A stretch of DNA of 64,000 nt, from assembly GCF_026625045.1 (NCBI RefSeq), contig NZ_CP113089.1, positions 2,046,001-2,110,000 on the forward strand. The letters run 5' to 3'. This stretch comes from Microcella daejeonensis (GTDB lineage: Bacteria; Actinomycetota; Actinomycetes; Actinomycetales; Microbacteriaceae). A program made the translations under genes and the position numbers. This document shows, one piece after another, positions 26,281 to 34,500 of this stretch; the first letter of the stretch is position 1; each line of letters opens with the position of its first letter. Under the pieces are notes generated by a model, which saw nothing but the letters and a program-made list of their open reading frames with translations, had not been told where the DNA came from and ran no database searches.

Positions 26281-27573
26281 TCAGGACGGGCGGGCGGCGT
26301 CGACCGGATTCTCGACCGCGCAGTCGATCTCGATGCGCACCGCGCCCTTCGCCGTGCTGTCACTGTATCGCCCGACCTTGTCCAGGGCCTCCCACACTCC
26401 GGGATCGACGCGATTCCGTTTCAGTCCGGCGACCTCGATGACCACCGGCACCAGCGTGCGGCCGTGGCCGTCGATCGTCGCCGAGGTCATCGGGCCGAGC
26501 GCGACGCTCACCGATTCGGCCGGGGCGGAGCCGAGCGGGTCGGCTCCGAACATCCACAGCGCCGCCAGCAGGGCGTCGCGCTGCACGTCGTCGAGCAGGC
26601 CGGCGAGCGTGCCGGGGTCGCTCACGGTGACCCTCTTGCCGAGCTGCTCGGACTCGGTCACGGCGTGGAACAGCCACGTCTCGCGTCGGCCCTCGAGCAG
26701 GTGCAGCCGCAGTTCGGTGGCGAGCCCCGAGGCCTGCGAGGCGATCTTGGGGCGCAGCGGCAGCGGCACCTTGCCCTCGGCGACGGCGTCGAGCAGCTCC
26801 TCGGCGGCGAGGTCGAGGCGGGCGAGCTCCTCCGAGGCGAGCATGCCGACGGCGAGCCGCGGCGCGGTGACGGTCGACTGCACGAGCACGCGGTCGAGCT
26901 CGCGCTTGAGCATGCGCTCGAAGCCGGCCACCAGCAGCACGCCGGAGACGCCGGGGGCGACGGCGAGCGCGACGGTGACGATCTGGGCAGGGATGGTGAT
27001 CGGGGTGAGCGGGGTGGTGAGCACGATGGCGACGACGAAGGCCGCGCCGAGCGCGATGGCCGCCGCCAGCACCTCCCACTGGGCGCGCAGGGTCACGACG
27101 ACGAGCAGGACGAAGCCGGCGCTGACCGAGGCGGTCGCCCACCGGCCGATGTCGTCGAGCGGGGCGATCGCGGCGAAGTCGAGGGCGACGACCGCGGCGA
27201 GCGCGGTGAGGAACACCGCGTACAACCAGTCGGGCAGCCGCTCGCCGGTCGCCGAGATGGTGATGATGAGCCCGAGGAAGGTCACCAGCAGCAGCATCCA
27301 GGCGCCCAGAGCGGGCAGCAGCACGGGGTAGTCGCCCGCGCGGGCGAGGAAGAGCCCGAGACCGATCATCGACTGCAGGGCCGCGACGATGGCGACGCCG
27401 ATGCCGAGGAACCCGGTGCCGAGCGCCGAGCCGTGGGTCGAGGTGGGGCTGCCGCGGCGCACGGCCGAGCGCGCTCCGGCGGGGCGCACGCTGCCGCCGA
27501 GGGTCGACTCGTCGGGGAAGGCGAAAGGGCTGCTGGGGCGCTCGGGCCGGCCCGACGGTTGCGCGAAGCTCAT
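26281..27573 (-). CDS. Membrane protein resembling a histidine-less sensor kinase
   Basis: A 430-residue protein. After a 50-residue polar start come about six hydrophobic helices (about 50-205), then a cytoplasmic half. That half resembles the dimerisation/ATPase region of NarL-partner kinases (helical LAAEELLDAV, LATELRLHLLEGRRETWLF, then RDALLAALWMF and beta strands), but it lacks the phospho-His, the N box and the glycine boxes. It therefore looks like a degenerate kinase rather than an enzyme; this is inference. Its ATG overlaps the stop of the intact kinase (ATGA), so the two are coupled and may form a heteromer. A plain membrane protein of unknown function is the alternative. Confidence 0.6.
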   Translation of the reverse strand: MSFAQPSGRPERPSSPFAFPDESTLGGSVRPAGARSAVRRGSPTSTHGSALGTGFLGIGVAIVAALQSMIGLGLFLARAGDYPVLLPALGAWMLLLVTFLGLIITISATGERLPDWLYAVFLTALAAVVALDFAAIAPLDDIGRWATASVSAGFVLLVVVTLRAQWEVLAAAIALGAAFVVAIVLTTPLTPITIPAQIVTVALAVAPGVSGVLLVAGFERMLKRELDRVLVQSTVTAPRLAVGMLASEELARLDLAAEELLDAVAEGKVPLPLRPKIASQASGLATELRLHLLEGRRETWLFHAVTESEQLGKRVTVSDPGTLAGLLDDVQRDALLAALWMFGADPLGSAPAESVSVALGPMTSATIDGHGRTLVPVVIEVAGLKRNRVDPGVWEALDKVGRYSDSTAKGAVRIEIDCAVENPVDAARPS

Positions 27574-28733
27574 CGCGGCACCTCCAGCATCACGGTCGTT
27601 CCCGCGCCGGGTGTCGAGAAGACGCGGGTGTTGCCGCCGACGTCGCGCAGCCGGGCGACGACCGACTCGCTGAAGCCCAGGCGCTCGGTGGTGATCGCGG
27701 TCGGGTCGAAGCCGACGCCGGCGTCGGTGACCACGGCGCGCAGGGCGTCGTCGCTCTCGGTGATCGTCACGTCGGCCTCGGTGACCCCGGCGTGCCGCCG
27801 CACGTTCTCGAGGCACTCGGCGAGGGCGAGCAGGAAGGCGTCGAGCACGTCGTTCGGCAGCAGCACCTGCCCCGTGCCGTGCCAGCGCACCGTCAGCCCC
27901 ATGCGCAGGAACCGCTGCTTCACCGACTCCAGCGTCGTGCCGAGGGTCGTCTCGCCCACCGGCTCGAGGCTGTACGAGCCCGAGAAGCGGGGCATGGGCG
28001 TCGAGCCGAGACGCAGCTGGCGCAGCAGACGCGCATCCTCCGCCGCCTGCTGGCGCAGCGCGTCGGCGCTGACGCCGACGCCGGAGTGGGCGAGCAGCGT
28101 GAGCGTCGCGAGCACCGTGTCGTGCAGCAGCCGGGCGCTCTGGCGGCGCTGGGCCTCGGTCTCGCTCGCCTGGCGCTCCGCCTGGTGGGCGAGGCCGATC
28201 TGGGCGATCCGGCGCAGGCCGCGCCGGACCCCCGCGGTGACCCAGATGCCGATGATGAGCGTGATGGCCCAGCCGGCGAGGGCGGCGATCGCGGGAACCG
28301 AGATGAGGCCGCGCGTGGGGCCGGCGAGGGCCACGAGCAGACTCGAGGCGAGGGTGCCGAGGGCCCAGAGCATCCATCGCGCGCGCCCCTCGCTGAGCAC
28401 GGTGCCCACCGCGCCGATGCCGGCCGCGGCGAGCGGGGCGAGGGCGATCGGCAGCGAGGCCGAGACGGTGCCGTCGAAGGGCAGCTGCGCGAGCACCAGG
28501 GCGCCGCAGCCGAGCACGATCGTGAGGGCGGGCCAGCCGATGTGCGAGGAGCGGCCGACCATGACGAGCGCCGCCGCCTGCCCGGCGAGCACGATGAGCA
28601 CCGAGGGGAGCACATCGGCCTCGACGACGCCCGGCAGCGAGAGGCAGAAGGCCGCGATGACGACGCCCACGAGGCCGAGGGCCCGTGCCGCGTGCTGCAG
28701 CAGCGCCCGGCGCTCCTTGTCGATCAGATCCAT
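27570..28733 (-). CDS. Sensor histidine kinase (NarL-partner type)
   Basis: A 387-residue kinase. Residues 15-170 hold about six transmembrane helices and no large external loop, so it probably senses membrane state or an intramembrane ligand. The HisKA_3-like motif is ARLLHDTVLATLTLL with phosphoacceptor His204. The ATPase domain has the N box around Asn310 (LAECLENVRRHAG), a D/G box TDAGVGFDP and LGFSESVVARLRDVGG. GGGAG lies just before the ATG. It heads a three-gene unit with the pseudokinase-like protein and the response regulator. Confidence 0.88.
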   Translation of the reverse strand: MDLIDKERRALLQHAARALGLVGVVIAAFCLSLPGVVEADVLPSVLIVLAGQAAALVMVGRSSHIGWPALTIVLGCGALVLAQLPFDGTVSASLPIALAPLAAAGIGAVGTVLSEGRARWMLWALGTLASSLLVALAGPTRGLISVPAIAALAGWAITLIIGIWVTAGVRRGLRRIAQIGLAHQAERQASETEAQRRQSARLLHDTVLATLTLLAHSGVGVSADALRQQAAEDARLLRQLRLGSTPMPRFSGSYSLEPVGETTLGTTLESVKQRFLRMGLTVRWHGTGQVLLPNDVLDAFLLALAECLENVRRHAGVTEADVTITESDDALRAVVTDAGVGFDPTAITTERLGFSESVVARLRDVGGNTRVFSTPGAGTTVMLEVPR

Positions 28734-28781
28734 GCTTCTCCCGCGCGATTCCGTGCCGCTCGCGGCTCCGGGCTCAGTCTG

Positions 28782-29717
28782 TCACCCGCGGTCGTCCCGG
28801 GCGGGCGACGCGCAGGCGGTGAGCACGGCGCTGAGCAGGGCATCGCGGGTGACGGCATCGGGCACCACCACGACCTCGCCCTGCCGCTCGCCCGCGGGGC
28901 TCTTGATCGCGACCCGCACCCGCAGGTGCGTGCCCTGCTTGTCGTCGGCGATCGCGTGCGCATCGCAGCGCGCGGGGGAGTAGCGCAGGTCGAGCTCGGT
29001 CGGTGCCCCCGCTCGCCCGACGGGCACCGGGATGCTCGTCACGGGCCGCCCCTCGGCATCGAGCGCGCTCAGCAGAACGGAGCCGCTCACCTCGATCAGG
29101 CGCAGACCTCCGGGCGCGCCATCGCCGACGGCCCCCGGAGCGGCCACGAGCCGCACGCCGATCTCGCCCTCCTCCGCCGGCGGCACCGCCTCGAGGCGCA
29201 GCGCGGCGAGCCCGGCGACGGCGGATGCGAAGCACGCCTCCTCGTGCCAGCGCGCCCACTGCCCGATGCGGTCGGCGGTCGCCACGCGCAGCTCGACGAT
29301 CGAGCCGTCGTCGAGCTCGATCTCGAGCACGGCCTCCGGCGGTGCGGGCGCGGGATCGCCGCACACCGGCGCCGGCAGCCGCAGGGGCAGGTCGCGCCGC
29401 TGCCCGGCGGGCACGGTCGCCTCGTCGCGGCGGAGCATCGGCGCGGCGAGGGCGGGCGACTCGAGGCGGGCGGAGCGGACCGCGAGCGGCGAGGCCGCGC
29501 CGTTGGCGAGGGAGAGCTGGATGCCGCCGCGACCGGGGTCGGAGCGGGTGCGGTAGAGGTCGGCGGTGACGCTCAGCTCGTCGACGGAGGCGGCGAGGGG
29601 TGCGCGGGAGGGCTCCGGGCTCGGGGCGTCGGCGGGCGCGGCGCCGACGGCGGCGCACCCGGTCAGCGGCAGGAGCGCGGCGAGCAGCAGCGCCGCCGCT
29701 CGACCCGTGCCGCGCAT
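28782..29717 (-). CDS. Lipoprotein of unknown function
   Basis: A 311-residue predicted lipoprotein: basic start MRGTGR, hydrophobic core, lipobox LTGC (Cys about 21). The mature part is a Pro/Ala-rich spacer then beta-rich sequence with four cysteines (near 119, 160, 256, 305), likely two disulfides. No enzyme motif. It begins 8 bp after metX ends and so is cotranscribed with it, but nothing links it functionally. The ATG at 29717 places the lipobox correctly; longer frames run into metX. Confidence 0.65.
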   Translation of the reverse strand: MRGTGRAAALLLAALLPLTGCAAVGAAPADAPSPEPSRAPLAASVDELSVTADLYRTRSDPGRGGIQLSLANGAASPLAVRSARLESPALAAPMLRRDEATVPAGQRRDLPLRLPAPVCGDPAPAPPEAVLEIELDDGSIVELRVATADRIGQWARWHEEACFASAVAGLAALRLEAVPPAEEGEIGVRLVAAPGAVGDGAPGGLRLIEVSGSVLLSALDAEGRPVTSIPVPVGRAGAPTELDLRYSPARCDAHAIADDKQGTHLRVRVAIKSPAGERQGEVVVVPDAVTRDALLSAVLTACASPARDDRG

Positions 29718-29725
29718 CCCGCCCG

Positions 29726-30925
29726 TCAGCTCTCGAGCAGGGCGCGCAGATGCGGGCCGACCAGGTCGTCCTCGATGAGGAAGGCGTCGTGGCCGAAGGG
29801 GGAGGAGATGACGATCGCCTCGTCGCCGTGGATGGTGCCCGGGAGGGCGCGCGCGATCGCCTGCTGCTGCTCGACGGGGAACAGCCGGTCGCTGTCGATG
29901 CCGAGCACGAGGCTGCGCCGCGAGACGGGCGCGAGAACCTCGGCGAGCTCGCCGCGGCCGCGCGTGATGTCGTGCGAGTTCATCGCCTCGACGAGCACGC
30001 TGTAGCTGCCCGCGTCGAAGCGGCGGGTGAACTTGTTGCCGTGGAAGTCGAGGTAGCTCTCGATCGCGAAGCGGCCGCCCGCGCCCAGCGGGTCGAGCAC
30101 GCCCTGCCAGGAGCGCTCGAAGCGCTCGTTGAGCTCGTCGGGGGAGCGGTAGTTGAGCAGCGCCATGCGCCGCGCGAGGGCGAGACCGCGGTACGGCCCC
30201 TCGTCCTCGTCGTAGTAGTCGCCGCCGTGGAAGGCCGGATCCATGCGGATCGCCTCGAGCTGCACCGAGTTGAGGGCGATCTGGTCGGCGGTGGATACCG
30301 CGGGGGCCGCGAGCACGGCGAGCCGCTCCACCCGCTCGGGGTGGGTCGCGGCCCACTCGATGGCGTGCATGCCGCCCATCGACCCGCCGACGACGGCCGC
30401 GAGCCGGTCGATGCCGAGCCGGTCGACGAGCATCCGCTGGGCCGCGACCTGGTCGCGGATGGTGAGGTACGGGAACCGCGAGCCCCACTCCGCGCCGTCG
30501 GGCGAGAACGAGGCCGGCCCGGTCGAGCCCTGGCAGCCGCCGAGCATGTTCGGCGCGAGCACGAACCAGCGGTCGGTGTCGATGGCGAGGCCCGGCCCGA
30601 CGATGCCGCTCCACCATCCGGCGGTGGGATGCCCGTTGCCGGGCCGCCCGACGACGTGGCTGTCGCCGGTCAGCGCGTGCAGCAGCAGCACGACGTTGTC
30701 GCCCGAGGGGCTCCGCTCGCCCCAGCTCTCGTAGGCGAGCCGGATGTGCGGCAGCCGCGCGCCCGACTCGAGCTCAAGCGGTCCGAGGTTCTCGAAGACG
30801 CGGCCGCCCGCCGGGTCGCCTTCGCGCCAGGCGCCCGTGACGGGCGGGGCGCCGCTCAGGGCGCGCCGGCTCGCCTCGGTGATGAAGGCCGAGGGGACGG
30901 TGTCTTCGGATGTCTGCCAGTCCAT
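29726..30925 (-). CDS. metX: Homoserine O-acetyltransferase
   Basis: A 399-residue alpha/beta hydrolase that acetylates homoserine with acetyl-CoA, the first committed methionine step. The nucleophile is Ser182 in GGSMGGM; the Asp lies in GIDSDRLFPVEQQ and the His in SSPFGHDAFL near the C-terminus. The block LAPNMLGGCQGSTGP is typical of MetX. Length fits the family. It is 85 bp downstream of metY on the same strand, with a strong hairpin between. Its ATG has no clear ribosome site. Confidence 0.92.
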   Translation of the reverse strand: MDWQTSEDTVPSAFITEASRRALSGAPPVTGAWREGDPAGGRVFENLGPLELESGARLPHIRLAYESWGERSPSGDNVVLLLHALTGDSHVVGRPGNGHPTAGWWSGIVGPGLAIDTDRWFVLAPNMLGGCQGSTGPASFSPDGAEWGSRFPYLTIRDQVAAQRMLVDRLGIDRLAAVVGGSMGGMHAIEWAATHPERVERLAVLAAPAVSTADQIALNSVQLEAIRMDPAFHGGDYYDEDEGPYRGLALARRMALLNYRSPDELNERFERSWQGVLDPLGAGGRFAIESYLDFHGNKFTRRFDAGSYSVLVEAMNSHDITRGRGELAEVLAPVSRRSLVLGIDSDRLFPVEQQQAIARALPGTIHGDEAIVISSPFGHDAFLIEDDLVGPHLRALLES

Positions 30926-30948
30926 GTCGGACTCATTCTGTCGCAGAC

Positions 30949-30989
30949 GCGCCTCCGCCCCCGCCGTATGACGGCGAGGGCGGAGGCGC
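30949..30989 (-). terminator. Long hairpin between metY and metX
   Basis: Arms 30949-30960 and 30978-30989 pair over 12 bp; after one mismatch (30961/30977) a further 6 bp (CGCCGT/ACGGCG) close a 3-nt loop. It lies between the metY stop and the metX start. Confidence 0.75.
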
Positions 30990-31010
30990 GGAGCGTGCGG
31001 TGCGGCCGGA

Positions 31011-32330
31011 TCAGGCGTTCGCGTTGGCGAGGCTCACGGCGCGGGCGGCCGCGAAGCCCTTGTCGAGGTCGGCGATGATGTCGTCGATGTTCTCGAGCCC
31101 CACCGAGAGGCGCACGAGGCCGGGCGTGACGCCCGCGGTGAGCTGCTGCTCGGGGGTGAGCTGCGAGTGCGTCGTCGAGGCCGGGTGGATGATCAGGCTG
31201 CGCACGTCGCCGATGTTGGCGACGTGGCTGAACAGCGACAGCGAGTCGACGAGCGCGCGGCCGGCGTCGACGCCGCCCTTGAGCTCGAACGAGAGCACCG
31301 CGCCGACGCCCTTGGGGGCGTAGGTCTGCGCGTGGCGGTACCAGGGGCTCGAGGGCAGAGCCGAGTAGCTGACGCTCGCGACGTCGGGGTGCTCCTCGAG
31401 CCAGTGCGCGACCGCCTCGGCGTTCTGCACGTGGCGCTCGACCCGCAGGCTGAGGGTCTCGATGCCCTGGATGATCTGCCAGGCGTTGTCGGGCGAGATG
31501 GCCGAGCCGATGTCGCGCAGCAGCTGCACGCGCGCCTTGATGATGTACGCGATGCCGTCGCCGAGCACGCCCGTGTAGCTCGCCCCGTGGTACGAGGGGT
31601 CGGGCTCGGTGAGGCCGGGGAACCTGTCGACGTGCTGCGACCACGGGAAGCGGCCGCCGTCGACGATGACGCCGCCGAGCACCGTGCCGTGCCCGCCGAG
31701 GAACTTCGTCGCCGAGTGCACGACGATGTCGGCGCCGTGCTCGAAGGGGCGGATGAGGTACGGCGTGGCGATGGTGTTGTCGACGATGAACGGCAGCCCG
31801 TGGTCGTGCGCGACGCCGGCGATCGTGGCGATGTCGAGCACGTTGATCTTCGGGTTGCCGATCGTCTCGCCGAAGAAGAGCTTGGTGTTCGGGCGCACGG
31901 CGCGCGCCCACTCCTCGGGGTCGTCCTGGTTCTCGACGAAGGTCGTCTCGATGCCGAGCTTGGCGAGGGTGTACTTGAAGAGGTTGTAGGTGCCGCCGTA
32001 CACCGAGGAGGAGGAGACGATGTGATCGCCGGCCTGCGCGATGTTGAGCACCGCGTACGTCGTCGCCGACTGGCCGGAGGAGAGCAGCAGGGCCGCGGTG
32101 CCGCCCTCGAGCGCGGCGACGCGCTGCTCGGCGACGTCCTGGGTGGGGTTCTGGATGCGCGTGTAGATGTTGCCGAACTCCGCGAGCGCGAAGAGGTTCT
32201 TCGCGTGCTCGGCGCTGTCGAAGGTGTACGCCGTCGTGCGGTAGATCGGCGTGGCGCGGGCGTTCGTCTGCGGGTCGGGCGCGGCACCCGCGTGGATCTG
32301 CAGGGTCTCGAAGCGGTACTCGTCGCTCAT
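31011..32330 (-). CDS. metY: O-acetylhomoserine sulfhydrylase
   Basis: A 439-residue PLP enzyme of the Cys/Met metabolism family that converts O-acetylhomoserine and sulfide to homocysteine. The PLP-binding lysine is Lys209 in HSATKFLGGHG; other marks are the substrate loop YTRIQNPTQ and SSSSVYGGTYNLF. The length (over 420) with these inserts fits MetY rather than MetB. AAGGAG lies before the ATG and a good sigma-A-type promoter is 56 bp upstream. It pairs with metX for direct sulfhydrylation. Confidence 0.93.
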   Translation of the reverse strand: MSDEYRFETLQIHAGAAPDPQTNARATPIYRTTAYTFDSAEHAKNLFALAEFGNIYTRIQNPTQDVAEQRVAALEGGTAALLLSSGQSATTYAVLNIAQAGDHIVSSSSVYGGTYNLFKYTLAKLGIETTFVENQDDPEEWARAVRPNTKLFFGETIGNPKINVLDIATIAGVAHDHGLPFIVDNTIATPYLIRPFEHGADIVVHSATKFLGGHGTVLGGVIVDGGRFPWSQHVDRFPGLTEPDPSYHGASYTGVLGDGIAYIIKARVQLLRDIGSAISPDNAWQIIQGIETLSLRVERHVQNAEAVAHWLEEHPDVASVSYSALPSSPWYRHAQTYAPKGVGAVLSFELKGGVDAGRALVDSLSLFSHVANIGDVRSLIIHPASTTHSQLTPEQQLTAGVTPGLVRLSVGLENIDDIIADLDKGFAAARAVSLANANA

Positions 32331-32386
32331 GGGATGGCTCCTTCGCGGGTGGGCGGCGGCCGGCGCGGGGCTCCGGCGTCAGCGCA

Positions 32387-32416
32387 ACCGTACGGAAGAG
32401 GTCGAGCGGCGGTCAA
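32387..32416 (-). promoter_or_regulatory. Sigma-A-type promoter of metY
   Basis: On the minus strand, TTGACC (32411-32416) and TACGGT (32387-32392) are separated by 18 bp. I see no SAM riboswitch fold in the leader. Confidence 0.6.
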
Positions 32417-32490
32417 CGATGGCGGACACGCGGCGTAATCTCGCCGCATCCCGTCGCCGCCCGTCACGCGGTCGGCCCGGGCGCGACCGC

Positions 32491-33606
32491 TCAGCGGCGG
32501 CGAGCGCCCGTCGGGTCGACCCTCGACGAGCCGGAGCGCGGCTCCCGGGACTCCTCGTCGGGCTGCTCGCGGAAGATCCAGCGCGGCTTCGGCTCGATGA
32601 TCGGGCGGGTGATGCGGCGCACGAGGGGGCTCGCGAGCGCGACGGTGATCGCGACGGAGGCGAGCAGCAGCCCGATGAGCCAGGTGAGCGAGGAGTTGTC
32701 GCCGCCGATGACCCCGGACTCGCGGATCGGGTAGAGCACGAAGGAGTGCAGCAGGTAGACGTACATCGTCGCCTGGCCGAAGGCGGTCATCCAGGTCTCG
32801 CGCCGCGGCACGAGCGCGAAGACGCAGCCCGACAGCAGCACGGCGAGGGCGATGAGCAGCAGGCGCACGAGTCCGGCCCACCACTGGTCCTCGCCGAGGC
32901 CCTGGTAGGAGTCGTCGTAGAAGAACCAGAACCGCAGGTCGGTCGCCCGCCACACGTCGATGAAGGCGACGAGCACGGCGACCCAGACGAGCAGCACGGC
33001 GACGGAGCCGATGCGCACGAGCCGCGCCGGCGCCTCGACGAAGCGCCAGCGCTCGATGAGGCCCCACTCCTTGAGCTTCCAGCCGAGCACGAAGAACGGC
33101 AGGATCCCGATCGCGCGCGAGAGCGAGAAGGTCGAGTCCACGTTGCTGAGGTACCCGACCCCGACGGAGAAGACGACCGCCCACAGCAGCGGCCACTTGA
33201 GCAGCGCGAGGTAGGGGAGGATCAGCCGGAAGATGCCGAGGGCGAGCAGGAACCAGAGCGTCCAGGAGGGCTGCGTCGGATTGAGCGCGACGGAGCCCTC
33301 GACGAGGAACTGCACCAGGGTCCAGATCGTCTCCATGATCACGTAGGGCAGCACGATGTCGGTGATGACCTTGCGCATCTGCCGGGCCCCGGGCGCCCCG
33401 GGCTTGGAGAAGTAGCCGCTGATCATCGCGAAGGCCGGCATGTGGAAGGCGTAGATGAACAGGTACACCACGAGGGCGTTGTCGCTCTCGGCGGTCAGGC
33501 GCTGGATGGCGTGGCCGGCGACGACGAGGGTGATGCAGACGAAGCGGGCGTTGTCCCAGAAGGGCACGCGCTCGCGGGGGGCCTTGGTGCGCTCGCTCGC
33601 CTGCAT
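32491..33606 (-). CDS. Acyltransferase-3 family membrane protein
   Basis: A 371-residue integral membrane protein of the acyltransferase_3 family (OafA/YcdB-like). The start VPFWDNARFVCITLVVAGHA has the family R-x(10)-H layout, with Arg21 and His32 near the first helix; about ten helices follow, and the tail is basic and cytoplasmic. Such enzymes O-acylate glycans or lipids at the membrane. A similar layout occurs in fucose 4-O-acetylase-like proteins. Divergent from an SDR gene with only 51 bp between the starts; each gene has its own leaderless -10. Confidence 0.8.
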   Translation of the reverse strand: MQASERTKAPRERVPFWDNARFVCITLVVAGHAIQRLTAESDNALVVYLFIYAFHMPAFAMISGYFSKPGAPGARQMRKVITDIVLPYVIMETIWTLVQFLVEGSVALNPTQPSWTLWFLLALGIFRLILPYLALLKWPLLWAVVFSVGVGYLSNVDSTFSLSRAIGILPFFVLGWKLKEWGLIERWRFVEAPARLVRIGSVAVLLVWVAVLVAFIDVWRATDLRFWFFYDDSYQGLGEDQWWAGLVRLLLIALAVLLSGCVFALVPRRETWMTAFGQATMYVYLLHSFVLYPIRESGVIGGDNSSLTWLIGLLLASVAITVALASPLVRRITRPIIEPKPRWIFREQPDEESREPRSGSSRVDPTGARRR

Positions 33607-33613
33607 GGGCCCC

Positions 33614-33619
33614 AGGCTA
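33614..33619 (-). promoter_or_regulatory. -10 hexamer for leaderless acyltransferase gene
   Basis: Minus-strand TAGCCT ends 7 nt before the ATG at 33606; no ribosome site. Confidence 0.45.
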
Positions 33620-33644
33620 CTGCGCGTGCTCGGCGGGGCCGCTG

Positions 33645-33650
33645 TAGCGT
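33645..33650 (+). promoter_or_regulatory. -10 hexamer for leaderless SDR gene
   Basis: TAGCGT ends 7 nt before the ATG at 33658; no ribosome site. Confidence 0.45.
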
Positions 33651-33657
33651 GAGGCCC

Positions 33658-34437
33658 ATGCACAGCTATCGCGCCGTCGTGACAGGAGCCAGTTCGGGCA
33701 TCGGGGCGGCCGCGGTGCGTCGGCTCGTCGCCGCCGGGTGGGCGGTCACGGCCGTCGCACGACGCGCCGACCGTCTCGAGGCGCTCGCCGCCGAGACGGG
33801 GTGCTCGGTCGTCGTCGCCGATCTGACGGTCGCCGATGACGTGGATGCCCTCGCCGAGGCCGTGCGGGCATCCGGCCCCCTGCACGCTCTCGTCGCCAAC
33901 GCGGGCGGCGCGATCGGCACCGATCCCGTCGCCGAGGCCCGGGCGGAGGATCTCGCCGCCATGTTCGACCTCAACGTGCTCACCGCCCAGCGCTCGATCG
34001 CCGCGCTCATCGGCAGCCTGCGCGCCGGCGCCGTCGAGCGTGGCGTCGCCGACATCGTCGCGGTGACCTCGACCGCCGGGCAGGTGCCGTACGAGGGCGG
34101 TGGCGGCTACAACGCGGCCAAGTTCGCCCTGCGCGGGCTGCTGGGGGCGCTGCGGTTGGAGCTCGCGGGGGAGCCGCTCCGGGTCGTGCAGATCGCGCCG
34201 GGGATGGTGCGCACCGACGAGTTCGCCCTCAACCGCTTCGGCGGCGACGAGGAGCGGGTCGCCGCGCTGTACGCGGGCGTGGAGCATCCCCTCACGGCGG
34301 ACGACGTCGCCGAGACCATCGTGCACGCGATCACCCTGCCGCAGCACGTCAACCTCGACGAGGTGACGATGCGCCCGGTCGCGCAGGCCGCGCAGCACAA
34401 GCTCGTGCGCGAGCCGCTGCGGGTGCGCGAGGCCTGA
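33658..34437 (+). CDS. SDR oxidoreductase (YdfG-like)
   Basis: A 259-residue classical SDR. Cofactor motif TGASSGIG at 10-17; Arg at about 37-38 (VARRADR) favours NADP(H); NAG near 79-81; the Ser in VTSTAGQVPYEGGGGYNAAKFAL and the YNAAK catalytic pair are present. The following LRGLLGALRLEL and IAPGMVRTDEF resemble YdfG/serine-3-dehydrogenase-like enzymes acting on small hydroxy acids. The C-terminus is slightly longer than usual. It is monocistronic; an 18-bp tandem repeat lies after its stop. Confidence 0.8.
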   Translation: MHSYRAVVTGASSGIGAAAVRRLVAAGWAVTAVARRADRLEALAAETGCSVVVADLTVADDVDALAEAVRASGPLHALVANAGGAIGTDPVAEARAEDLAAMFDLNVLTAQRSIAALIGSLRAGAVERGVADIVAVTSTAGQVPYEGGGGYNAAKFALRGLLGALRLELAGEPLRVVQIAPGMVRTDEFALNRFGGDEERVAALYAGVEHPLTADDVAETIVHAITLPQHVNLDEVTMRPVAQAAQHKLVREPLRVREA

Positions 34438-34446
34438 GACCCCGCC

Positions 34447-34500
34447 GGGTCGAACCACGCGGTCGGGTCGAACCACCCGGCCGGGTCACCCCACGCGGTC
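34447..34500. repeat. 18-bp tandem repeat entering the MFS gene end
   Basis: Three copies: 34447-34464, 34465-34482, 34483-34500. Unit GGGTCGAACCACGCGGTC; the third copy carries TCA instead of TCG and thereby provides the stop codon (34486-34488) of the minus-strand MFS gene. Confidence 0.8.

Noticed and set aside
32331..32490. SAM-riboswitch in the metY leader
   Set aside because: I see a sigma-A promoter but no recognisable SAM-binding core or conserved stem arrangement.
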